Counted from the stretch's first letter, positions 1 to 11,469 are shown. The stretch: 64,000 nucleotides of DNA from Persicaria tinctoria (GCA_037127255.1 JBANSL010000013.1:65165688-65229687), one strand, 5' to 3'. Made by a program: numbers and translations. The notes: generated by a model not told the origin, from the sequence alone.

Positions 1-172
1 CGACACAACTACCATTTTCATACAACCCGCCCGAGATTTCTCGGAATTTTACAATTCGCAAATATATTGAAATGCGGAGGACTTTGTGTGTTGTTTTTTG
101 AAAACCATCTTCTAAATAAGAGAGGTTGGAGATGAAAGAGAGAGAGTTGATGGAGAGAGAGGAGGTGTTATG
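1..172 (+). repeat. Segmental duplication, left copy, first block
   Basis: This block matches 35041-35213 almost base for base, including an AGAGAGAGTTGATGGAGAG purine run and GGAGGTGTTATG at its right edge. There the left copy is broken by the copia element at 173, and homology resumes at 4859. No gene is visible in it. Confidence 0.85.
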
Positions 173-310
173 TGATAGATTACATAGGTCTCTTCATGTA
201 TAGTGGGATAAAAGCCCGTTAAGGCCCAATACTTTTGTAACCTATATATATGTTTATCAATGAATGGAAACCCTCAAGGGGACACTTTACATCAATTCTA
301 TATTCCTACA
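173..310 (+). repeat. 5' LTR of Copia-1
   Basis: Starts TGATAGATTACATAGG and ends TATTCCTACA, with the primer site following at once. It contains a TATA-like CCTATATATATG about 70 bases before its end, which could drive the element transcript. Only 138 bp long, short for a copia LTR. Confidence 0.9.
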
Positions 311-322
311 TGGTATCACAAC
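311..322 (+). other. Primer-binding site, initiator tRNA-Met type
   Basis: TGGTATCACAAC matches the usual copia site TGGTATCAGAGC at 10 of 12 positions and lies immediately 3' of the LTR, where minus-strand cDNA synthesis starts. Confidence 0.8.
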
Positions 323-864
323 TTTTTTTCTTCCTAACGGAACCCTAATTTGATCCTCCCGCCCCACCCCTCCTCTTCCGCCAGCGTCGTCCCCTCGCCG
401 CCGCTCTCTCTCTCCTTACATCACTCAGCGCCGTACCTTGTTATCTATTCATTCATCCGCCCTCACCGTCATCTTCCTCTCCTAATTCAACCCACAATTC
501 ACCGCCTCCTCCTCTCTTAAACCGATCGGGACCGTAGCCGCTGCCTAGCCTTGCCGGAAGCGCGCCCAACACCGCCGAGCCCCGCCTCCTTCGTCTCGGA
601 TTTCCGCCGCCCATAGCGCCGATCGTTCCTGATTGCCGCTGCCTTGTCGCCGCCAATCACCAATCAACCTTCGCCGCTGTCCACCGACGCCGAAGAGCCG
701 CGCCGAGCCATCGACCCTCGCCTGCGTCGTCTTCTTCGTCTGTACGTGTGTCCCAGGGAGAAAGAAACAAGTTTTCAATCTCTTTTGAAGAAATTATAGA
801 AACGTCCCTTATATTTATAGTATTTCCATTTTTAGCCCTAAGTTAATTATTTATTAAAAAAAAA
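323..864 (+). other. Copia-1 leader, gag not recognisable
   Basis: C/T-rich sequence with serine- and proline-rich short frames on both strands. I find no gag (UBN2-type) or zinc-knuckle motif. It ends in an A tract just before the pol frame at 865. Confidence 0.5.
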
Positions 865-3800
865 ATGTTCTCCTCCGACATTAGCTTCGCCAGCAGCAGC
901 GGCCGCCGCTCTATGCCCCGGGCGCGGCATACGTGGACTGGTGACCCTCATCCTTGGAACGCCGCCCCTCGATGGTCCCCGGTGCCTGGCTTCAACCCTT
1001 ATTGGATGCACATCGGCTCTCTTGCCCCTCGACATGCCGGTTCTCAGGCCTATCTGACGTCGTCTGATCAAGGCTATATTCCGCCTGATGGGCATCACGC
1101 CTTCTCCTCTATGCAGCCGACATCTCCCGACTCTTCTTGGTACATGGACGCTGGTGCCACCTCCCACATGACGAACTCCTCAGGTAACCTCTCATCTATT
1201 TCCTTTAAGGGCCCTGCACACTCTATTATCGTCGGAAATGGTGGTCGTCTTGCTACTTCGGGGATTGGCCACACCAAATTACAGACCCCAACCCACCCCC
1301 TACACCTCAACAATGTCCTCATTGCCCCAAAAATTGTCAAAAACCTTATCTCTATCCGTCGGTTCACCACTGACAACAACGTTTCCCTTGCGTTTGATCC
1401 CTATGGTTTCTCTGTAAACGATCTTATTACGGGGGTTACTCACATGAGATGTAATAGCACCGGGGAGCTCTACCCTGTCACACCACCTCCTGCGTCCAGT
1501 CAGTCGTGCCCGGTCGCCCTCTCGGCATCGTCGTCCAGCCTGTGGCATGCACGCCTGGGGCATCCCAGTGCTGCCGTCCTATATGTCCTCCGTTCCCAGA
1601 GTCTTGTCACATGTACTAAAGACCCACGCTCTGGTTTATGCTCTTCCTGCCAACTCGGCAAACATGCCAGACTGCCGTTCCAACGGTCTCTGACCTCTAC
1701 CCTTGCCCCCTTTGATATCATTCATAGTGACATTTGGACCTCTCATGTGCCTAGCAAGGAGGGTCACAAGTACTACCTCTTGTTTCTTGATGATTACACT
1801 CATTACTTATGGGTCTTCTCGTTGCATTTCAAGTCCCAAGTGTTTCATGTCTTTGTCAGATTCCATACCTACATCAAAACACAGTTTCACACATCAATCA
1901 AATGTTTCCAATGTGACAATGGCCGTGAATTTGACAACAAAGACTTTCACTCTTTCTTTGCCGCAAACGGGATCTTCTATCACTTGTCTTGCCCCTATAC
2001 TTCTCAGCAGAATGACAATGCTGAGCGAATCATCAGAACCATTACCAACATGATGCGCTCTCTCCTCTTCCACGCATCCATTCCCCTCTCCTATTGGCCT
2101 CACGCCTTAACAACCACATGCTATCTCCTCAACATTCTACCGTCTACTACCCTTCAACATCGCTCGCCAGGTCAGGCCCTCTACTTCACTTTGCCTAGGT
2201 ATGATCACCTTCGTACCATCGGGTGTTTGTGCTTCCCAAACCAGTCCTCCACCGCCCCACACAAGCTTCACCCGCGCTCCACTCCTTGTGTCTTCCTAGG
2301 CTATCCGCCTGATCATCGCGGTTACCTCTGCCTCGATATCAAGACCCATAAGCTAATTGTGTCTCGTCATGTCATGTTTCATGAGTCTCGCTTCCCTTTT
2401 GCTTTTCCTCCCCTCCCCTCTTCTACACCTCCCGTGTCTCAGTCTGAGTCAGAGTCGTCATTCCCTCACTTTCTTCTTCCCCATAGTGCTCCCGGTGCTC
2501 CTACCTCTCCCCCTCCCCCCCCCCCCCCTCATCACCACCCTCTACCACAAGACCACACACCCGCAGCGTCTCCGATGTCTTCCGACCTCGTCAGATCGTC
2601 TCCATGACGACCGCCCATCGCCCCACCGCTCACCCCCATGCCTACACCCCTCCGTCAGATCGCCATGTTCTGATGCTGCGCCCGTAGCCAATCAACAACG
2701 CTCCACCCCCCTTGCCCCCGTCCCTCCCGACTCCCAATCAACCCCTTCCTCCACCTCGACCTCCCTGTCCCACATCCCCACCTCCCACAAAACAGCCCTC
2801 CTCGACCCGAATTGGCAGGCGGCTATGCTCGACGAATACATGGCCCTTACAAAGAATGGTACTTGGGTTTTGGTCCCTCGCCCTCCTGAGGCAAATGTCA
2901 TTCGTTGTATGTGGCTCTTCCGTCACAAGTTCCTCTCTGATGGGACGTTAGAGCGCTACAAAGCACGTCTTGTGGTCAACGGTCGATCTCAGCAGGTAGG
3001 TATTGACTGTGATGAGACCTTCAGCCCCGTCGTCAAGCCTGCCACTATCCGAGTGGTGCTGAGCTTAGCACTGTCACGCAGCTGGGTCATTCATCAGCTG
3101 GATGTAAAGAATGCTTTTCTTCATGGTCATCTGAATGAGACAGTCTACATGTTTCAGCCGCTGGGATTTGCTGATGCTGATCGTCCCAAGCACGTCTGTC
3201 TCCCGAAGCGCTCTTTGTATGGTCTAAAACAGGCTCCGCGAGCTTGGTTCCAGCGCTTTGCTTCACATCTGATACGCTTAGGCTTCATCGGCAGCCGCTC
3301 AGATTCGTCTTTGTTCATCTATCGCAGAGGCTCTGACATGGCCTTTCTGTTACTATATGTCGACGACATCATTCTCACTGCCTCTTCTGATGCTCTTCGA
3401 ACGTCCATTATTTCGCAGTTGAGTGCGGAATTCGCCATGTCTGATCTGGATGAGTTGTCCTACTTCTTGGGCGTTGCTGTTCAGCGTCATGCGTTTGGTC
3501 TGTTTCTCTCACAGAGTAAGTATGCTGCTGATATTGTTGCTCGGGCTAGGATGGTCAATTGTAACTCAGTCGCCACCCCTATCGATACATCCAACAAGCT
3601 CAGTGCTCATTCTGGTCCTTTGGTTGATGATTCAACATTGTACAGGAGCCTCGCTGGTGCTCTTCAGTATCTCACTTTCACCAGGCCTGATATCAGTTAC
3701 GCCGTTCAGTAGGTCTGCTTGTTCATGCATGCCCCCAGGGAACCCCACTTTCAGGCCTTGAAGCGGATCATTCGGTAAATCAGTGGCACCCTCGAGCTCG

Positions 3801-4255
3801 GCACCACGATCACTCCTTCCGCTAAGCTTGATCTTGTTGCTTACACTGATGCAGATTGGGGTGGTTGTCCTGACACACGTCGCTCCACGTCTGGGTACTG
3901 TGTCTTCCTCAATGACACCCTTGTGTCGTGGTCAGCCAAGCGTCAGTCCGTCGTGTCTCGCTCCAGCGCTGAAGTGGAATATAGAGGTGTTGCCAACGTT
4001 GTCTCCGAGTGCTCTTGGCTCCGCAATCTCCTGCTTGAGCTCTGTTGCCCTCTTATGAAGGCCACTCTGGTCTACACTGACAACGTATCCGCCGTCTATC
4101 TGGCCAGCAATCCGGTCCAGCATCAACGCACGAAGCACATTGAGCTTGATCTCCACTTCGTCAGGGACAAGGTTGCCATTGGACATGTCCGCGTTCTTCA
4201 TGTCCCGTCCTCTTATCAGTACGCTGATATTTTCACCAAGGGTTTACCTAGATAA
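865..4255 (+). pseudogene. Copia-1 pol (protease-integrase-RT-RNase H), frameshifted
   Basis: The first frame (865-2607) holds the protease motif DAGATSHM, the GAG-pre-integrase HHCC zinc finger (WHARLGH ... CSSCQLGKH), and the integrase catalytic triad in HSDIW, CDNG and NAER. The frame shifts by one within a run of C at about 2516-2528. It continues as the reverse transcriptase (QLDVKNAFLHG, SLYGLKQAPRAW, catalytic YVDD) and the RNase H (YTDADWGG, SSAEVEY, HIELDLHFV) to a stop at 4255. Two nonsense codons lie in this second frame, at about 3710 (AVQ*VCL) and 3778. Apart from these three breaks pol reads through, so the decay is recent. The only unusual composition is the poly-proline/serine linker between integrase and RT, where the poly-C slip lies. 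Confidence 0.92.
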
Positions 4256-4318
4256 TTAATCATTGATTTTCATTCCAGTCTCACTGTACGGACCCCTCCC
4301 GTTTCGACTGCGGGGGTT

Positions 4319-4432
4319 TGATAGATTACATAGGTCTCTTCATCTATAGTGGGCTAAAAGCCCGTTAAGGCCCAATACCTTTGTAACCTATATATATGTT
4401 TATCAATGAATGGAAACCCTCAAGGGGACACT
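4319..4432 (+). repeat. Truncated 3' LTR of Copia-1
   Basis: Matches 173-286 with three differences, then stops 24 bases short of the LTR end. A purine tract with GCGGGGGTTT just before it is the plus-strand primer. Confidence 0.9.
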
Positions 4433-4858
4433 TCCCGACCCGGTCGACCCGACCCGACCGTCCGGAAAATTTTCGACCCGAAGCCGGAATTTTTGACCCG
4501 GAATTTTTTTTCGACCCGAACCCGAAAAACCGAAAATTTTCCGGATCATCTGGGTTTCGACCCGGTGACCCGATTGACCCGGTAATTTTGACCCGATTTT
4601 ACCCGATTGACCCGGTTGATTTTTAATTAAATGTAATTTTTTTTATATATATATAATTAAAATTTATTGCAAAATCATCAAATCATGATTTTTTTAATTT
4701 AAAAAGAAAAAATTTGACAAACCCGAAATCGACCCGAAACCCGGTCAAACCCGATCAAACCCGGGTTCTAATCAACCTGGAAATACCCGGGACCTGTTTT
4801 ACCCGAGACCCGAAGTGACCCGACCCGAACCCGACCCGAATGACTCGTTTGATAGGTC
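4433..4858 (+). mobile_element. CCCGA-rich hAT-like MITE, copy 1 (left end missing)
   Basis: Dense runs of GACCCG and CCCGAA around an AT-rich middle. It ends in TTTGATAGGTCTA, one mismatch from the terminal repeat of the related copies at 24703 and 30306. It is the reverse complement of the 30306-30721 copy along nearly its whole length, but lacks the first 20 bases or so where it abuts the truncated Copia-1 LTR. No coding capacity. Confidence 0.8.
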
Positions 4859-5973
4859 TAAGTTTATGTATGAGGACCGAAACCCGAATTATGTTTTTTC
4901 ACAAGAAAGTTTCATGCGAGCAAAGGAGGAATAAGGTGAACAAGTTAGTTGATCGATGATGATAGGGTAAATGCAACCTCTATGGAGGGGACGACGAATG
5001 TGGAAATAAATTATTTCCATAAGTTGTTTGAATAATACGTTAGGATAGCTAGCTCCCGATGCAGCTTCACAATCAAGCCTCTAGTTTCGACATAAGATAA
5101 TCAGGAGCTCCTACAAACCTTCACTGTAAACAAGGTAAAATTAGCCATTTTTCATGCATCCTATACATACAACAACTCTCGGACCTGTTATATGTCAACG
5201 TTTTTTCTATCAGAAGGCTTTCTTGAGGGGTTAAGTTATACTTTTATTTAGTTGATTCAATCCTAAGGTTAACCATCCGCGCATAATGAGAAATTTAAGA
5301 CCTCTTAGTATTTGTAACGTGCTATATAAGATTATTTCGAATGTTTTGACGAATAGGGTAAAGAGGATCATGGAGAAGTTGGTGAAAAGTGTCAAAGGGT
5401 CTTTGTTCAAGGAGGCTGATAACAAAATATGTGATATTGACTATCGGCTTTCGAGAAATTCCGTTACACAGAGACGCAAGTTTTATGGGTTAGAAGAAAA
5501 AAAAATATACATATATAAAGCCTAAATTATAGCATAAGGAAAAGTCTAAAAATTTTCGAAAATACGCAAGTTTTACAAATTTAAAATGGTTGAATTAACA
5601 AAATTAAATATTAAAAAATATTTTCAATTTATATAGCATTTTTATTCCAATACTTTTTGGGTCAAAATATATTTTTATTCAAATACTTGAGAACTACGTT
5701 ACCTTCTCTCCCTTTTTTAAACGTATGACTACGTTTCCTTGGCACGTGCTAGCATTTATTTAAATCTACAAGATTTAAATATAATTTAATGTTAACAAAA
5801 AAAATTGTGCTACTGGTAACATTTATGTTTTTAATCAACAATATTTTAACATAATTCCAACTTGAACAAAATTTTAATCAAGTTTACATCAACTAAATTT
5901 CATAAAATGATTTTATGCCACAATATTTTAAAATGTTAGTAAAAAATCTATTTAACTAGAATGGTCGGATGAC
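4859..5973 (+). repeat. Segmental duplication, left copy, second block
   Basis: AT-rich sequence matching 35236-36255, with small indels. It includes a decayed LINE RT piece at 5237-5420, which is partly deleted in the other copy. The rest (4859-5236 and 5421-5968) shows no gene. Confidence 0.82.
5237..5420 (+). pseudogene. LINE reverse transcriptase relic
   Basis: After one frameshift the frame reads KVNHPRIMRNLRPLSICNVL, then YKIISNVLTNRVKRIMEKLV, which is the conserved NFRPISLCNVIYKIISK block of plant L1-like RT. Only about 55 codons remain, with no catalytic FADD. A shorter version lies at 35617-35735 in the duplicate copy, so this relic predates the duplication. Confidence 0.7.
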
Positions 5974-6350
5974 TTCTTCCCTCTTAAACAAGGCCAGCAC
6001 GGCTGGGACCATTATCCGTGATTGGGAAGGTCGGTCAATCAGCATAGGATATAAACAACTCGGTAATCAAAGTCCATTAAAAGCTGAAGCTCTTGCCTTA
6101 AAACTCGGGGTACAGAACGCCCTGAATTTACGAATTACCAAACTCCAAATTGAGGGTGACTCAAAAATAATTATTGACCATCTCAACGGAAAAACAAAAT
6201 GTCAATGGGAAATCGAACTCATTCTGTACCCCGAATAAGGAATAAAGTGGCCGATAAGGTTGCACACATTTGCCACTCTGCCTAGGGTACTAATATTCAG
6301 AATAATCCAGGTCTTCTTGACCTCATCCGAAAGGATGCATTCGGGTAGAG
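5969..6350 (+). pseudogene. LINE RNase H (RVT_3) tail, 5'-truncated insertion
   Basis: The frame 5969-6238 carries the RNase H blocks IRDWEGRSISIGYKQLG, LKAEALALKLG and IEGDSKIIIDHLNG. After a short slip it continues with NKVADKVAHICHSA and LLDLIRKDAFG to about 6347. These are the E, D and D regions of the RNase H-like domain that ends plant L1 elements, and the closing residues resemble the end of the LINE at 52939. The duplicate at 36250 lacks this segment, so it is a 5'-truncated LINE insertion made after the duplication. An A-rich stretch (AATAATAATAAAAAAAT) follows. Confidence 0.85.
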
Positions 6351-6418
6351 TTTTCTCCCCCGAAATTTTTCCTAATAATAATAAAAAAATATTGTGTTAA
6401 ACTTTTCAAGTTAAAAAA

Positions 6419-7117
6419 TGTTGGATTCCTTCCTTTATTTAGCCCAATCACTCAAAGCCCAAACTTGAAGGAAGCCGAGTCCAAATTTCAACAAGTCCAA
6501 ATATGCAAAATTGAAAACCAACACTAGAAGCCTCTTGAATTATCAAGAGAGAAAAGCCAATGATTATCTAGATGCATTCCTAAGCTAGAAAAGTCTAGAG
6601 AATTAGAGAATAATCTCCACTTTGTAGATGGTGAAGGATGGTGTGATGGGAGTTATAAATAGCCCATGGGTGTCTTGGCCTTGGATCATCCAAGCAAAGC
6701 AAATCAAAGTGATAGTGAAATGAGTAGAGTGATCCTAGTAAGACTAACAGTGAGTGTAAAGTGAGCCACAAAATATATAGTGAGCGTTATAATTTATAAG
6801 TGTTCCACCATAGTGGTATCAGAGCAAGGTTTAATTTTGGAAGGTGTTAGCTTGTGCAGATCAAGATTGGAGGCTAGCGTCACTTACAATTATGACAGGT
6901 TTCAAGCTCACAGTTGATAACTACTCTTATTGGAAGTCGATGATGGAAGACCATCTCTATTGCAAGGACCTGTACAAACCCATCTTCAACCAGGACAAGC
7001 CTCAAGGAAAGAGCGATAAAACTCTCTTTGAGCATGTTTCTAATTACACAAATGCTTTTGAATTGTGGACAAAGTTTGAGTCCATGATTCAAAAGAAATC
7101 CCCTTGTAAAATGGCCC
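6419..7117 (+). mobile_element. Copia-2A remnant: LTR, primer site and start of gag
   Basis: Homologous to 36309-36967 plus the sequence after the hAT insertion there. The LTR (6419 to about 6812, with TATA-like GTTATAAATAGCCC) lacks about 80 bases near its 3' end. TGGTATCAGAGC at 6814-6825 is an initiator tRNA-Met site. A gag N-terminal frame follows (6844-7117; NYSYWKSMMEDHL, FEHVSNYTNAFELW, which are UBN2-type gag motifs). It stops where the next element inserts at 7118. Its left flank matches that of Copia-2B, so the two are one insertion event duplicated with the block. Confidence 0.87.
6814..6825 (+). other. Primer-binding site, initiator tRNA-Met
   Basis: Exact TGGTATCAGAGC, a hallmark of copia elements, a few bases after the LTR. 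Confidence 0.88.
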
Positions 7118-8791
7118 TGTTGTGATCCTAATTTGCCATGTTTTACACTTACTTTTATATCGATTTCTACATGCATTTCATACATTTGGGCTAGAACAAC
7201 ACATAATCTATGTAGTTAATGCTTATTTGCCAAATTATGGGATCTACACTAGTTTCTGTTTAATTTCACAGGAATCGAGACATTTTACAACAATACGGAG
7301 AAAGAAAGAAAATCGCCAAAAGAGGTCGATATCGGCTAGTCTAGGTCGATATCGAGTGGATTACAACGAGCCGACCTGTCAAAAATCAACCAGAGAATGG
7401 GAGCAAAACAGGAAAGGTCGATATCAACCTATGTTGATCGATATCGAGTCAACACTGGTCGACATTCCTCCTGGGAGCCAATATCGAGTGAGAAAAGCTA
7501 AAGCCGAGCAAGACAGCTCGATATCGACCAACCCTCGGCGTCGAAACTGAGTCGAGATCGAGTGTGTGCCGAGAAGATAGACTACTTGCAAGTGAAGATT
7601 TGTGGATGGAATTCTATCAACACCACATCAACATCTATCAAGTCCAAGAGAGATCTATCCAGTTTAGATATAATTTTCTTTATGGATTTATTTATTTCCA
7701 AATTTTATCTAATGTCTTTAGATAGAGAGATTTAGATATACATAGATTGTTCCTTCCAAGAATAGCTAGGGTTGAACACTATAAATAAGGCCTTAGGGGC
7801 TGTTTTCTAGGCATTCCAATTTAGTTCCAATTACACCCATAGAGAGAGAGATAGCGAGTAGAGAGAGAAGGTGGAGGTCGAGTGGAGTTGTGAAGCGAGA
7901 GCGGAATTGGCTTTGTTCGGTTGTAAGCTTTCTTTTAGTTTTATTTAGTTTATTCAATGCAATTTATTTTCCTGAAATCTTCGATGAGTTTATTCATGAT
8001 GAAGAGAGAGTAGTCACCCAACTTCTAGAGTCGGGGTGATCCCGACGGTAGCCATGTAAGGTGATGCGGTAAAGGTACAATCTTTTGATGTGATTTCGTC
8101 TTCTATCCCTATGAGCATGATTCTTTTGTGAAAGTTGAAGGTGATCCATTGTTTGTGTTATTGAAGCGAAAGTGATCTTAATAAAACTTGGATTAATTAT
8201 GTGATAAATGTTTAGTAACAATTAGGGTTTATGCAAAAGCCTCTATATTCATATTTGTTAATAATGAAAGTTGTTTGATGAAAAAGCATGATCTTTTATG
8301 CCTTTATGTGTTATTTTACATGGTTATCGTTGTGTTGTTGATACCCTGATCTTGGAAGCTTTTTAGTTTATTGATTTTATTTCATCAGGTTCGTGTTTTG
8401 TCTTGCGAAAAGTTTCAAATTTTTGTTTCTGTTTACTCTTTATCGAGCACTGTTGGTCGACGTCGAGGAAAAGCTAGTCGATATCGAGGAGCTTTGGTCG
8501 ATATTGACCAATCTTGTTTCGTATTGCGTTGCTATCCTTCTTTTTTTGCAGAGTTGTCGACATTGTGGTCGATATCGACTAGATAGGTCAATATCGAGTA
8601 CTCTTCTGGTCGAAATCGAGAAGTTTTCTGGAACTAAAAAAGCGGGCGCTGACACGCTTCCTCGTGGATCGATCCTGACTACCTTCTACTACAACGGGAG
8701 GAAGTCTTGTATTTATTTGCTAAGACAAGGAGTCAGTTTGATTTTATATTTTATTTATATTTCGTACTTGACACATCCTCCCGCAACAACA
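7118..8791 (+). repeat. 5' LTR of the gag-protease element
   Basis: The first 430 bases match 13431-13872 closely. It contains a promoter-like ACTATAAATAAGGCC at about 7778, an AGAGAGAG run, and two clusters of TCGATATCGA motifs (7326-7530 and 8455-8610). It ends CAACAACA just before the primer site. Confidence 0.85.
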
Positions 8792-8795
8792 AAAT

Positions 8796-8811
8796 TGGCG
8801 CCGTTGCCCGG
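8796..8811 (+). other. Primer-binding site, tRNA-Asp type
   Basis: TGGCGCCGTTGCCCGG is complementary to the 3' end of plant tRNA-Asp (which ends CCGGCAACGGCGCCA). This is the usual primer of Athila/Tat-lineage gypsy elements. Confidence 0.85.
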
Positions 8812-8998
8812 AAAGCAATCAATTGCGCCCTTTTTAGTTCCTTTCTTTATATTTGTTTTTGCTTTTTAGTTCCTTTTTACTTGTTTCTTTTTGTTTTTGT
8901 CTTTCAGGTGCATGCAAAGAACTGATCGCACGCCTATCGACCCTTTTCTCGAGCCTGAGCGATTTTTCCATCTTTAGCAAAGGCTTAGGAAGGGACTC

Positions 8999-10220
8999 AT
9001 GTCGACATCCAACAACGAGAATGAGGTCCGGCTCACACCAGCACATGAGCTTGAGCAACTCCGTCTACGCATAGAGGAATTTACCACCAGAGAAGCAGAA
9101 CACGGCCGACGAGAGGTGGAATATACACAGAACCAGCAGCGGTGGGAGGCAAGGGTAGATCGCGAGATCAACGCGAGGAGGCAACTTGAGGAGCAGATGT
9201 GGCATATCCCAGCCAACGCAAAATAGTATCTGCATCCTACTTTGGAAGTTCCAGAATCGCCGATCGTTCTTCCCGCTATTAATTTTGAAATTCGTCCTTC
9301 TTTTATTACTGAAATTAGGAGGAGCCAATTTATGAGAAGAATCAATGAATGTCCTTTAGAACATGTCACCACTTTTATAGACTTATGCGAAGCTATATCA
9401 GATGGTGCTAATTTAGAATATCTAAAACTAATGGCTTTTCGTTGGTCCCTTGCAGGGATAGCACAACAATGGCTGGAAGGATTGCCTGCACGATTAATTC
9501 GCACGTGGAACAAACTGCATGACCTATTTCTCAACAAGTTCTTTCCTCCTGCAAAGACAGCTTCTCTCATACAACAAAATAGGCTTTCAGACAGAATACA
9601 GGGGAAACACTTGCACAAGTCTGGAAGCGCTACAAGAGGCTTCTGAAATCCTGTCCTACGCATGGACAGCCACCCTACGTCTTTTAGGAGATCATCTCCA
9701 ATTGCATGAATGCGCCTACTAAGGATAGGATCAACAACTGCACCGCCTATGGATATGTCGAATACACTCCACGCCGTGCTTGGGAGGTGTTTGAGACCCT
9801 GGCCAACTACGACAATACATATGGGACATCTGCGGCCTCTTCTGACGAAAGATATGAAAGGCCTGCCCAATCTATTCCATTATATGTGCCACCAAAGGAG
9901 GTTAATCTGGACGTCAGGGACCAGTTTCACAACGATCAGGTACGTCGCCTTACCAAACAAGTTAAATTCCTCTCTAAAGATAAGCCTTGTTTTGGAATGT
10001 GGGTCTGTGAGGCACAACACGACGGCGTGCCCACACGTCAATCAAGTACATCAAGCAGAAACCCACGAAGAGGTAAGGTATGCCGGGGGGTAGTACTCAG
10101 GACAACAACATAACCAGAACTTGAGCTATTATCGCCAGCCCCAGCATAAGAATCCCCCTCCCTACAGAGCTCCTGGTCACCCTGGCAGAGATGGTAAGAA
10201 AGATTACCTATAGACCATTC
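8999..10220 (+). pseudogene. Athila/Tat-type gag relic
   Basis: The N-terminal 75 residues (from 8999) are a charged, coiled-coil-like segment. After an in-frame stop at 9224 the same frame carries gag core motifs: INFEIRPSFI, LKLMAFRWSLAGIAQQWLEG, NKFFPPAKTASL. A frameshift near 9600 leads to GETLAQVWKRYKRLL, PTHGQPPY and NAPTKDRINN. Another shift near 9980 leads to a degenerate zinc knuckle ending SVRHNTTACP and then to HEEVRYAGG. Order and motifs are those of the gag family (retrotrans_gag) of Athila/Tat elements. At least three breaks prevent function. The long antisense frame across this region (8974-9870) has no protein-like motifs. Confidence 0.82.
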
Positions 10221-10499
10221 TTGAGGAGATGCGGAGGAATCACTCAGACACCAAACAATCTATAAATTCCATCCACACTCAGTTGCATGCATGGTGTCAA
10301 CTCTAGACTTGGGGAAATCGATATATGGCGGAAATCAGTGCAGACTCAGATGGGTCAATTAGCTTCGTCAATCCCCAAACAACTAGGTACGCTCCCTAGA
10401 TCCTCAGAACCTAATCCTAAAACTAAATCTACAAGACAGGTAGCTGCCATAAAAACCTAAGGAGTGAGGGCTAGATGTTAACGCCCGAGCAAACGACGG

Positions 10500-10695
10500 A
10501 GGAAGAGCGAGCTGGAGACCCGTCGATATCGACCAACCCATTCGATATCGACCCGCCCAAGGTCGAAATCGACCAAACTCCTCAATAGAACCCGAGGCCA
10601 GCAACCTTGGTTGATATCGACCAGACGCCAGTCGATATCGACCTAACACCGATCGATATCGACCCCCTCCATTCGACATCAGCACCTCCGACGAA
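10500..10695 (+). repeat. Palindrome cluster in the gag-protease linker
   Basis: Six or seven copies of (G/T)TCGATATCGACC or one-base variants stand 12-35 bases apart, for example at 10522, 10539, 10628 and 10649. In one frame they read VDIDQTPVDIDLTPIDID. Confidence 0.85.
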
Positions 10696-10924
10696 GAAAA
10701 AGTTGCCATTCCCGACGAAATCTCCAAAGGATCCAGCGGAAAAGAAGTTTCAGCGTTTCATAAAGATGCTTCAAAGACTCAATGTCACAATCCCTTTCAC
10801 AGAAGATCTTAATGAAATGCCATAATATGTAAAGTTCCTCAAGGAGATTCTGAGCAAGAAGCGATCAATGGATGAGATCGCAGAGGAGTGCAGCCAGATG
10901 GACGTACTAGAGAAAAGGCCAGAT

Positions 10925-11400
10925 CCAGGTAAGTTTGCTATAACCATTGGATTTGGTCAATACAAATTTAATGCCTTATGTGACTTGGGATCCAGTGTGA
11001 GTGTAATGCCTTTATCAATCTGATCCGAAGTTAAGATAGGTGCTTTAGAGCCCGTGGATGCAAAGTTATACATGACGAACAACACGGTGGTCATCCCAAC
11101 AGGCATGGTGGACAATGTACCAATTCAAGTAGGTAAGTTCTTTATCCCTACTGATTACTTAGTTAATTGATATGGCAGAGGATCCTGCTTGTCCAATCAT
11201 TCTAGGAAGCCCTTCTTGGCGACGGTGGATGCCAACATAAGCGTAAGGAAGGCAGTACTCACTTTCACCATCAGCGATGAGGTAATTGAGTTTTCTTTTA
11301 ACAAAACTGAAAGGCATACAGGTCCCTTGGAAGAGGTCAAATCCATATCAGCCAGGTACATCACTTGCGGGGAGCCTAAGGTAAGAAATATGACTCCCGG
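10925..11400 (+). pseudogene. Retroviral-type aspartic protease relic
   Basis: The frame from 10925 reads KFAITIGFGQYKFNALCDLG followed by SSVSVMPLS, the active-site region of the Athila/Tat protease (CDLGASVS in relatives), then meets a stop at 11021. Downstream the conserved GKFFIPTDYLV and, in another frame, EDPACPIILGSP and LATVDANISVRKA can be read, matching the protease C-terminal half (PIILGRPFLAT). Two frameshifts and a stop show that it is dead. Normally RT would follow at once. Here an acidic low-complexity frame with palindrome repeats follows instead. Confidence 0.8.
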
Positions 11401-11469
11401 GGAGCTAGAGAAGCGAGACATGGAAGCCCAGGTAGAGGAGATCATTGCCATCCTAAACGACGACACAGA

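Larger units (their letters stand above)
173..4432 (+). mobile_element. Ty1/copia LTR retrotransposon with very short LTRs (Copia-1)
   Basis: The element has a 138-bp 5' LTR (173-310, TG...CA), a primer-binding site for initiator tRNA-Met directly after it, a pol region in the copia order protease, integrase, RT, RNase H, a purine-rich tract and a 3' LTR starting at 4319. The last 24 bases or so of the 3' LTR are missing: the sequence runs straight from GGGGACACTT into a CCCGA-rich MITE that lacks its own first 20 bases or so, so a deletion has fused the two. The LTRs differ at three positions over 114 aligned bases, which suggests a moderately recent insertion. The gag region between the primer site and the protease is not recognisable (323-864 is C-rich and non-coding), so the element is not autonomous. 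Confidence 0.93.

Noticed and set aside
4396..4626. 76-codon frame DPNPKNRKF-like
   Set aside because: Read-through of the CCCGA-rich MITE. Composition only.
5290..5525. Small stand-alone gene
   Set aside because: The translation is the NLRPLSICNVLYKII block of LINE RT followed by random sequence.
8974..9870. 298-codon open frame on the minus strand
   Set aside because: It is antisense to a clear Athila/Tat gag relic, and its translation has no motif or sensible composition. A shadow frame.
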